12,584 nucleotides of DNA, taken from positions 1 through 12,584 of the forward strand of contig WSZX01000422.1 in NCBI GenBank assembly GCA_013139935.1. The letters run 5' to 3'. A program made the position numbers and the translations under genes. The stretch is from Ardenticatenales bacterium (lineage in GTDB: Bacteria > Chloroflexota > Anaerolineae > Promineifilales > UBA4811). Shown in pieces: positions 7,084 to 12,584 of the stretch (position 1 is the stretch's first letter; every line of letters begins with the position of its first letter). The notes under the pieces were generated by a model. That model was not told where the DNA came from and searched no databases. It saw only the letters and a list, made by a program, of their open reading frames with translations.

Positions 7084-7763
7084 TAAGATGCGACGCGATC
7101 GATGCAGTCCTGTTCGACCTGGATGGCACGCTGGTGGACACCGATGATCAGGCCGTGGAGCGCCTTGCGACCTGCCTGAGAGTGGTGCGCTGGCTATTCC
7201 CCGATCAGGATCCGACCCCCTGGGCCCGCTGGGCCATGATGCAGGCGGAAACGCCCGGCAACGCCCTCCTAACCCTGGTCGATGCGCTGGGTCTTGACGC
7301 CCCGCTAGCGGCCGCCGGCGACACACTGCGTGCCTGGGGCCGCCTCAAGCATCCTTCCAGTTTCCGCCCTATTGCCCGAGTCCCCGCCATGCTGGAACAA
7401 CTCTCTGGCCGCTACAAGCTGGGACTCGTCACCAGCCGGGGCCGGCGGCATATTGCCGCCTTTCAGAGCTCCCACCCGGAGATGGCCGGTCACCTTCAGT
7501 GCTTCATTGGTAGGCAGGACACCCGCCGGATCAAACCACACCCCGCGCCGCTGCGCCTCGCGGCCACCAAGCTGGGGGTTCCGATCCGCCGTTGCCTGAC
7601 GATAGGTGACACACCGGTCGACGTCCGAGCGGCGCGACGCGCAGGCGCATGGAGTGCGGCCGTTCTGTGTGGCTTTGGCCAACGGGCCGAGTTGGTTCGC
7701 GCCGGTGCCCACCTGGTGCTGCACAGCACCGGCGATCTGGCTGCGATCCTGATTCGCTGCTAG
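7080..7763 (+). CDS. HAD-superfamily hydrolase (phosphoglycolate-phosphatase-like, subfamily IA)
   Basis: Predicted Mg-dependent phosphatase, 227 residues. All four HAD motifs are present: nucleophile Asp13 in LFDLDGTLVDT, motif II Thr118-Ser119 (LVTSRG), motif III Lys152 (RIKPHP), and motif IV GDTPVD (176-181). The alpha-helical cap lies between motifs I and II (about 20-100), as in phosphoglycolate phosphatases, but the substrate is not determined. The GTG start at 7080 is chosen because the protein begins right before the first HAD strand and because it forms a 4 bp GTGA overlap with the upstream stop. Read upstream, the frame stays open for about 480 bp as a shadow of the neighbouring gene. 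Given its neighbours, a sugar-phosphate or prenyl-phosphate substrate is possible but speculative. Confidence 0.88.
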   Translation: MIRCDAIDAVLFDLDGTLVDTDDQAVERLATCLRVVRWLFPDQDPTPWARWAMMQAETPGNALLTLVDALGLDAPLAAAGDTLRAWGRLKHPSSFRPIARVPAMLEQLSGRYKLGLVTSRGRRHIAAFQSSHPEMAGHLQCFIGRQDTRRIKPHPAPLRLAATKLGVPIRRCLTIGDTPVDVRAARRAGAWSAAVLCGFGQRAELVRAGAHLVLHSTGDLAAILIRC

Positions 7764-7768
7764 CGGAC

Positions 7769-8704
7769 CTAGCCCCGCTTCAGTTCACAGCCAAACATCG
7801 GACTACGCGAGGTCCACGCGGTGTCTCCAGGCTCGGCCGAAACGTGATCAATGAACCCTTGCACCCGGCTTTCCAACAGGTCTATCTGGTGCAGCAATAC
7901 TGCCTCCAGTGTGCGCGGCAGGATCGGCGAGCCCCACTCCAGGGTGCCGTGATGACTCACGAGTAGATGCACCAGGTGTTGCCGCAGTTCGGGGGTAAAG
8001 TCAGTCACGCCATCGATGGCCTTTTCCACCATGACCACACCGCGTGTGATGTGGCCAACGAGTCTCTCCTCATCAGTAATGAGGAAGGCTGCTCCGAGAT
8101 CATAGGCATGAACCTTGCCCACATCATGCAAAAGGGCACCGGCAATGAGTATGTCCCGATCAATCGTCGCGTACCGTTCGGCCGCTAGCCGGCAAAAGGG
8201 AACCATCGCCAGCGAGTGCTCCAGCAATCCCCCCACATAAGCATGATGCATCATCTTGGCCGCAGGCGCGTCGGCAAAGCGGCGCAAGAATGCCGGTTCC
8301 AACAAGACACTCGTCAGAAGTTGGTGCAATGGCCGGCGCAGTTCGGCAATGATCTGGCGCAACTCGGCTATCATCTCTTCCTGGTTTCTGCGGCTGGCAG
8401 GGATGAAATCGGCCATGCTTCCCGGCTCAAAAGGCTGCATGTCCACTGCCACCACTTGCAGCCGCTTGTTATAGAGTCGCACATCTCCAGTTACAAGCAC
8501 AACCTTGCCCGGGAGGCAATCCGTCACCACTTCGTCTGGCACGTTCCAATAGACCCCGCCGATCTTGCCACTATTGTCGCCCAGGCCAAACAGGATGTAT
8601 GTCCGACCGTCTTTTGTCTTGCGTTGGGTCACGTCCAGCAGCACAAAGGGCTGGTCAAACAGGTCCGCATCGGACCGGAGCTCCTCCACAAAGACTGTTT
8701 TCAC
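7769..8704 (-). CDS. yhaM: 3'-5' exoribonuclease YhaM family (OB-fold + HD domain)
   Basis: 311-residue cytosolic nuclease, close to the usual 310-320 of YhaM/CBF1. An N-terminal OB-fold-like nucleic-acid-binding region (about 15-95, with GRTYILFGLGDNSGKIGGVYW) is followed by a helical linker. An HD phosphohydrolase domain (about 150-290) follows, with LLEHS (His163), the HD pair in LLHDVGK (His193-Asp194), VSHHG (His251-His252) and Asp275 as metal ligands. In Bacillus, YhaM degrades RNA and single-stranded DNA from the 3' end. I choose GTG 8704 over the upstream TTG codons at 8725/8722 because a GAGG Shine-Dalgarno lies 5 nt upstream and homologues start with this KTVF-type N-terminus. The 3' end is convergent with the HAD gene, only 5 bp away, with no terminator between. 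Confidence 0.93.
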   Translation of the reverse strand: MKTVFVEELRSDADLFDQPFVLLDVTQRKTKDGRTYILFGLGDNSGKIGGVYWNVPDEVVTDCLPGKVVLVTGDVRLYNKRLQVVAVDMQPFEPGSMADFIPASRRNQEEMIAELRQIIAELRRPLHQLLTSVLLEPAFLRRFADAPAAKMMHHAYVGGLLEHSLAMVPFCRLAAERYATIDRDILIAGALLHDVGKVHAYDLGAAFLITDEERLVGHITRGVVMVEKAIDGVTDFTPELRQHLVHLLVSHHGTLEWGSPILPRTLEAVLLHQIDLLESRVQGFIDHVSAEPGDTAWTSRSPMFGCELKRG

Positions 8705-8709
8705 TCTAA

Positions 8710-8713
8710 CCTC
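8710..8713 (-). promoter_or_regulatory. Shine-Dalgarno sequence that decides the yhaM start
   Basis: GAGG on the minus strand, 5 nt upstream of GTG 8704. The alternative TTG codons at 8725 and 8722 have no comparable site. Confidence 0.6.
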
Positions 8714-8749
8714 ATTTCTCAACAAGCGTGACTCGGGAAACTGGTTCGA

Positions 8750-8778
8750 ATGATACTACCCTTTGAAGCAAGGTGCAA
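8750..8778 (-). promoter_or_regulatory. Sigma-70-type promoter of yhaM
   Basis: On the minus strand TTGCAC (8778-8773) and TATCAT (8755-8750) are 17 bp apart. The start of transcription should fall near 8743, giving a leader of about 39 nt that contains the GAGG ribosome-binding site. This conventional architecture contrasts with the leaderless-looking starts elsewhere in the window. Confidence 0.6.
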
Positions 8779-8795
8779 CCATGTTTCCCTGGGGT

Positions 8796-8811
8796 TCGGA
8801 CACTCGGACAC
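8796..8811 (+). repeat. Tandem 8-bp direct repeat TCGGACAC x2
   Basis: Two perfect adjacent copies, 8796-8803 and 8804-8811, lie upstream of the yhaM -35 element and about 115 bp upstream of the lipoprotein -35 element. They could be a tandem half-site for a regulator, but two short copies can arise by chance. Confidence 0.35.
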
Positions 8812-8924
8812 GAGCGCTGCGTCACTGGCGCGCCTAGCCGGCCCCAAGACTGAATAGGAGTAGAGAGCGCTCACTCCACCCGCGGCAGACCCAATTTGGC
8901 ACACCCTCCCCTCCACCCTCTTCG

Positions 8925-8953
8925 TTGACCGTCCACTCAATTGATGGTACGAT
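8925..8953 (+). promoter_or_regulatory. Sigma-70-type promoter of the lipoprotein operon, predicted leaderless
   Basis: TTGACC (8925-8930) and TACGAT (8948-8953) are separated by exactly 17 bp. Six bases follow the -10 and then comes ATG 8960, so the start codon is at the expected +1. No Shine-Dalgarno exists in the short T/C-rich spacer. The other 200 bp or so between yhaM and this gene hold the yhaM promoter and the 8-bp repeat; I see no gene in them. Confidence 0.68.
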
Positions 8954-8959
8954 TTTCCC

Positions 8960-10612
8960 ATGCGCGTTGGAACCTTGCTGGCGGTTCTGCTCTTGGCGTT
9001 GAGCGCATGCAGTCGCACAGCCCTCCTGAGCGTCCCGCCCCCTAATGAGGTCACGGTCACCCTCGCAGCGGACGGCGAAACCCGTTCACTGACAACCTCG
9101 GCCGCTACCGTCGCCGATGCGTTGGCTGAGGCCCACATCCACCTCGGCAACCTGGATCGGGTGGAACCGGGCGAGTATCTCGCGTTGCACGAGGGGATGG
9201 TCATCAGTGTGATCCGCGTGATTGAGCAGTTCCACGCCGAGCAAGCAGAAACCGCCTATGGAAAGCAATTAGTGCGCAGCGAGGGACTGCCGGAAGGGGA
9301 AAGTAGACTGCTCCAGGCCGGCCGTCCCGGGCTGGAAGAAATCGTCTACCGGATCGAGTATCACGACGGAGTGGAAGTCAGCCGGCGGGTGGCAAGGCGG
9401 ACCGTGCTGGAGGCGGCGGCCGATGAGATCGTGATGGTTGGTTCCAGGGGCACGGTTAGCCCCGCCCCGATTCGGGGAACACTGGCCTATATCAGCGGCG
9501 GAAACGGGGTGGTGATGCGGGTCAGCAGCGCCAACCGTGACACTGTCACCAGCAGCGGCGACCTGGATGGTCGGGTCTTTTCCCTTGCTCCCGATGGTCG
9601 CCGTCTGCTGTACAGTCACTCACTCCCGACCACTAACACTCAGGCCACCACGCTGCCAGCATTCAATAGTCTGTGGGTGATCAGCACGACTCGAACGAGC
9701 GGCCCTAGGCCACCGCAACCACTTGAAGTAGAAAGTGTGCTTTGGGCCGACTGGTCGCCGAATGGGGAGCAGATCGCCTACTCTACCGCTTCTCCGATCT
9801 CGCAACCGCCCGGTTGGGAGGCCAACAATGACCTGTGGCTGGGCGAATGGAATGAGGAGGGACGCTTTCAGTCAAACCAATTGCTAGAGCCTTCCAGTGG
9901 CGGCATCTATGGCTGGTGGGGAGCCAGCCACGCCTGGTCTCCAGACGGCCGGTACCTTGCCTACGGGCAGGCGGACGAAGTAGGATACATCGACGTGACC
10001 ACAACCCGCCGCGTACCGTTGGCCGAGTATAGCGTCTTTCACACCTACGCCGACTGGGTCTGGACCCCAATCCCTACCTGGTCGCCGGACAGCCTCTTTG
10101 TCGCCGCAGTGGTACACGGCTCGCCGGTCGGCCCAGAAGCGGCCGAGGATAGCCAAGTGTTTGACCTCTGGCAATGGGAGATTGACGGCTGGGTCGCCGC
10201 CCGCCTTGCGGCCCGCACGGGGATGTGGGCTTTTCCGGTCTGGTCGCCAATGCATCAGGTGGGCAAAGAAAGCGCAAGCCAGATCGCATTCCTCCAGGCC
10301 ACCGATCCGTCCAAGAGCGCAACTACCCGATACACACTCGCCGTCATGGATCGCGATGGCAGCGATTTTCGTTCCCTGTTTCCCCCGGCCGGCGAGATTG
10401 GTCTCCGTCCTCAGCCGGTAGCCTGGTCGCCCGGAGGCGACCAGATCGCTCTCATCTACAATAGCAATCTCTATCTGGTCGCGACGGCCGACGGCAGCGC
10501 CCGCCCCCTGACCGGCGACGGGATCAACAGCAACCCGACCTGGACATCCGGGGAGACGGCCCAGAAGCAGTCGATGCCGGGACTGGACCTGACCGGCTTC
10601 CTACCAAGATGA
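8960..10612 (+). CDS. Lipoprotein with DUF348 and G5 domains and a TolB/WD40-like beta-propeller
   Basis: 550 residues. A lipoprotein signal (MRVGTLLAVLLLALSAC) places lipidated Cys17 behind an LSAC lipobox, so the mature protein is membrane-anchored outside the cytoplasm. Residues about 31-85 (VTVTLAADGE..., TTSAATVADALAEAHI) are a DUF348 ubiquitin-like module. About 86-162 form a G5 domain ending in RRTVLEAAADEIVMVGSRG. This pair is known from cell-wall proteins of the YabE/resuscitation-factor type, where the catalytic 3D or Rpf domain usually follows. Here the C-terminus is instead a propeller. xWSPDG-like blade motifs occur near residues 210, 263, 327, 373, 427, 489 and 528, consistent with six or seven blades. 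A role in sensing or binding wall polymer is inference. It is probably co-transcribed with the next gene (4 bp overlap). Confidence 0.85.
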   Translation: MRVGTLLAVLLLALSACSRTALLSVPPPNEVTVTLAADGETRSLTTSAATVADALAEAHIHLGNLDRVEPGEYLALHEGMVISVIRVIEQFHAEQAETAYGKQLVRSEGLPEGESRLLQAGRPGLEEIVYRIEYHDGVEVSRRVARRTVLEAAADEIVMVGSRGTVSPAPIRGTLAYISGGNGVVMRVSSANRDTVTSSGDLDGRVFSLAPDGRRLLYSHSLPTTNTQATTLPAFNSLWVISTTRTSGPRPPQPLEVESVLWADWSPNGEQIAYSTASPISQPPGWEANNDLWLGEWNEEGRFQSNQLLEPSSGGIYGWWGASHAWSPDGRYLAYGQADEVGYIDVTTTRRVPLAEYSVFHTYADWVWTPIPTWSPDSLFVAAVVHGSPVGPEAAEDSQVFDLWQWEIDGWVAARLAARTGMWAFPVWSPMHQVGKESASQIAFLQATDPSKSATTRYTLAVMDRDGSDFRSLFPPAGEIGLRPQPVAWSPGGDQIALIYNSNLYLVATADGSARPLTGDGINSNPTWTSGETAQKQSMPGLDLTGFLPR

Positions 10613-12584
10613 GCATGTCGCCCGATCAGCGCCGAATCCTCTCTGTGTTCCTGGCTGTCCTCTGCATTCTAGCCCTTGCCTCCATTTTGATCCAGACGGC
10701 GCGCCACCAGTTCCATACCCGTGGCGCGCCGCGAGAACTGCCAGGCCCTTGCATCGGCTGCGCTGCAGCTCAAGGTGCGAACTCGCCTGGCACAGCATCC
10801 CCATTCGGCATCAACATCGAGATGCTGGGCTGGGATGATCTTGAGCGCGACACTGCTCTGGCCCGAATCGCTGCTGCAGGCTTTCGCTGGATCAAACAGC
10901 CCATACCCTGGAACAACGATGGGGCGCTGTCAATAATCCGGCCGGGCCAGGGCAACGGTGTGTGGGATGACTTGGATCATCTGCTCGAATCCGCCATTGA
11001 GGCTGGCCTCAACGTCGTTCCGCTGCTTGATGGCAACCCCGCCAGTCAGTATGCGCCCCCGGCCGATCCACAGATGTTCGCTGACTGGGCCGGCCAGTTC
11101 GCCGCCCGCTTTGGGGACCGGGTTGACTTTTACCAGATATGGGATGAGCCGAATCTGGGAAGCCACTGGGGATGGGAACCGGTCAATCCGGCCGAGTACG
11201 CTGCCCTGCTGGCGGCCGCCCACGATGCCATCACGGCCGCCGACGCCGGCGCCGTCATCGTGGCGGCTGCTCTGGCCCCGACCGTGGAACGCGGTCCAGC
11301 CAACCTCAGCGACATTGACTATCTGGACGCCCTATACGAATTGGGGGCGGATGCCTATTTTGACGTGGCGGCCGGCAAGCCCTACGGCTTTGATAGCGGC
11401 CCTGATGACCGGCAGGTATCACGCGACGTCCTCAACTTTTCCCGCTTTGTCCTGCTCCGCGAAGTGATGGAAGCTCACGGTGATGGAGATTCGGCGCTAT
11501 GGGCCGGCAATTTCGGCTGGAACGCCTTGCCAGACGGCTGGACCGGACGGCCAGGCATCTGGGGCCACGTCGACGAAACAACCCAGGCGGCCAATACCCG
11601 GGCTGCATATCAGCGCGCAGTGGACGAATGGCCCTGGGCTGGCATCCTGTTCCTGGAGGCTTACGCGCCTGCCGCCGCTGCAGACGATCCGCGGTGGGGT
11701 TTTGCCCTCATCGCGCCGGATGGTTCCCCCCGTTCCTCACTGCTCGCCACCCGCTTCCCTGATCCGATTCCGAGTTTCCAGTCACCTGCCCCCGGGTCCG
11801 CCCATCAGACCTACACCGGCAATTGGCGATTCAACCCCAGCTTTGGTGCTGATGCAGGTGCAAGTGGGGATCGCGTTCAGATAACATTTCAAGGGACCGA
11901 CTTTGGACTGCGTGTCCGGCGGGGCGACTATCGGGCCCACTTTTACGTCAGTGTGGATGGTGAGCCGGCCAATGCACTCCCGGCTGACGACCGTGGCACT
12001 TACCTCTGCCTCACGTCACCTGATCGGAGCACCAACGACGTGGTCACCATTCCTGTGGCTCGCCACCTGAGCCCCGGCCGGCACACGGCCGAGATCACAG
12101 CAGACCGAGGCTGGGACCAATGGGCTCTGGTCGGGTTCAGCGCCGCGAATATCCCAGACGAGCGACCCTTGCGCCGCACCATCGCCCTACTGAGTGCGGC
12201 TGCCATCGGATTGGCGGCCGCCGCCTACTGGACCGGCCGCGGGGCAGGCTGGGGAACATGGGGCCGAGCGCTCCAAGATGGGTGCGCGCGGCTTGGTGAC
12301 GCCGGCTACCTGGGATTGACCGCTGCGGTGGCGGCCCTCTTTGCTGCCACCGGGTGGCTGGCGTGGCTTCAGCCTCTCGGCGGCCCTCTGCGCCGGCTGG
12401 GCGATGGCCAACAGACGCTGCTGATTGCGGCCGTTGCCGCCCTCTATTTCGTCTCTCCCTGGCTCCTGCTCAACATCGTCACTGGGTTGGCCCTCCTTCT
12501 GCTCATCGTCTGGCGCCTGGACCTGGGTCTCGCCCTGATCGCCTTTTGCGCGCCGTTCTACGTCTACCCCAAGCCCCTCGCCGG
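10609..12584 (+). CDS. Large membrane protein: clan GH-A-like glycosidase domain, beta-sandwich, then polytopic (O-antigen-ligase-like?) region; cut by window edge
   Basis: 658 codons without a stop to the edge. Start ATG 10609 overlaps the lipoprotein TGA (ATGA); ATG 10615 is a close alternative. A single anchor helix lies at about 10-28. An extracytoplasmic TIM-barrel-like domain follows at about 65-385, with YQIWDEPNLG (175-184, Glu180 as acid/base) resembling GH39/GH5-like enzymes. At the expected strand-7 nucleophile the sequence is WAGNFGWN (298-305), with Asn301 where active members of the clan have Glu. A beta-sandwich, possibly carbohydrate-binding, spans about 389-514. Hydrophobic segments then follow at about 522-541, 569-588 and 604-635, ending in IAFCAPFYVYPKP. 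That ending resembles the start of O-antigen ligase/polymerase-like proteins of Chloroflexota (recall, not verified). It probably acts in surface polysaccharide assembly or binding. The C-terminal portion lies outside the window. Confidence 0.78.
   Translation, partial: MSMSPDQRRILSVFLAVLCILALASILIQTARHQFHTRGAPRELPGPCIGCAAAQGANSPGTASPFGINIEMLGWDDLERDTALARIAAAGFRWIKQPIPWNNDGALSIIRPGQGNGVWDDLDHLLESAIEAGLNVVPLLDGNPASQYAPPADPQMFADWAGQFAARFGDRVDFYQIWDEPNLGSHWGWEPVNPAEYAALLAAAHDAITAADAGAVIVAAALAPTVERGPANLSDIDYLDALYELGADAYFDVAAGKPYGFDSGPDDRQVSRDVLNFSRFVLLREVMEAHGDGDSALWAGNFGWNALPDGWTGRPGIWGHVDETTQAANTRAAYQRAVDEWPWAGILFLEAYAPAAAADDPRWGFALIAPDGSPRSSLLATRFPDPIPSFQSPAPGSAHQTYTGNWRFNPSFGADAGASGDRVQITFQGTDFGLRVRRGDYRAHFYVSVDGEPANALPADDRGTYLCLTSPDRSTNDVVTIPVARHLSPGRHTAEITADRGWDQWALVGFSAANIPDERPLRRTIALLSAAAIGLAAAAYWTGRGAGWGTWGRALQDGCARLGDAGYLGLTAAVAALFAATGWLAWLQPLGGPLRRLGDGQQTLLIAAVAALYFVSPWLLLNIVTGLALLLLIVWRLDLGLALIAFCAPFYVYPKPLA

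Noticed and set aside
7715..7730. GGTGCT-loop-AGCACC hairpin as a terminator of the HAD operon
   Set aside because: It lies within coding sequence about 30 nt before the stop and has no U-tract.
8719..9204. 161-codon open frame on the minus strand across the yhaM/lipoprotein intergenic region
   Set aside because: It overlaps the lipoprotein signal and DUF348 region and covers both promoters. Its composition is Ser/Arg/Ala-rich with no recognisable domain, typical of a GC-driven shadow frame.
10721..11884. Several overlapping plus- and minus-strand open frames of 60-170 codons
   Set aside because: All lie inside the long continuous frame from 10609, which has coherent domains. The others are Pro/Arg-rich shadows.

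Overview
The window is high-GC bacterial DNA with tightly packed genes, many sharing 4-8 bp start/stop overlaps. It carries a MutY, a YhaM-type exonuclease, DUF348/G5 lipoprotein modules, polytopic SPFH proteins and a large glycosidase-like membrane protein. The style is most like Chloroflexota (Anaerolineae/Caldilineae-type). This placement is an inference from protein flavour; there is no rRNA or other phylogenetic marker here. I see no IS element, CRISPR array, tRNA or rRNA, and no gene-free stretch longer than about 255 bp.

Left part (1-5324). A mutY gene runs off the left edge on the minus strand. It encodes an adenine glycosylase fused to a C-terminal Nudix domain whose Nudix box is intact. 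Divergent from it is a plus-strand cluster: a Nudix hydrolase with its own N-terminal domain, a GNAT acetyltransferase overlapping it by 8 bp, and two tandem, distantly similar membrane-anchored SPFH/Band 7 proteins that overlap by 4 bp. The SPFH pair is the best candidate here for an undescribed system.

Middle part (5325-7763). A gap with a small switch-like inverted repeat leads into a PfkB-family sugar kinase of the pseudouridine-kinase type. It is interrupted by a single in-frame TAA at codon 11. It is followed by a CTP-dependent phytol/dolichol-kinase-like membrane enzyme and a HAD phosphatase, with spacing that suggests one operon. The convergent yhaM gene (7769-8704, minus) ends 5 bp from the HAD gene.

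Right part (8705-12584). A divergent intergenic region carries a promoter in each direction. To the right lie a lipoprotein (DUF348 + G5 + TolB/WD40-like propeller) and, overlapping it by 4 bp, a long open frame cut by the right edge. That frame encodes a clan GH-A-like glycosidase domain, a beta-sandwich and several membrane helices that look like the start of an O-antigen ligase/polymerase-like module. These two probably act together at the cell surface.

A recurring theme is start codons placed exactly, or almost exactly, where transcription should begin (1108, 8960 and nearly 988), with no Shine-Dalgarno sequence. This points to leaderless mRNAs. The yhaM gene, in contrast, has a normal leader and ribosome-binding site.
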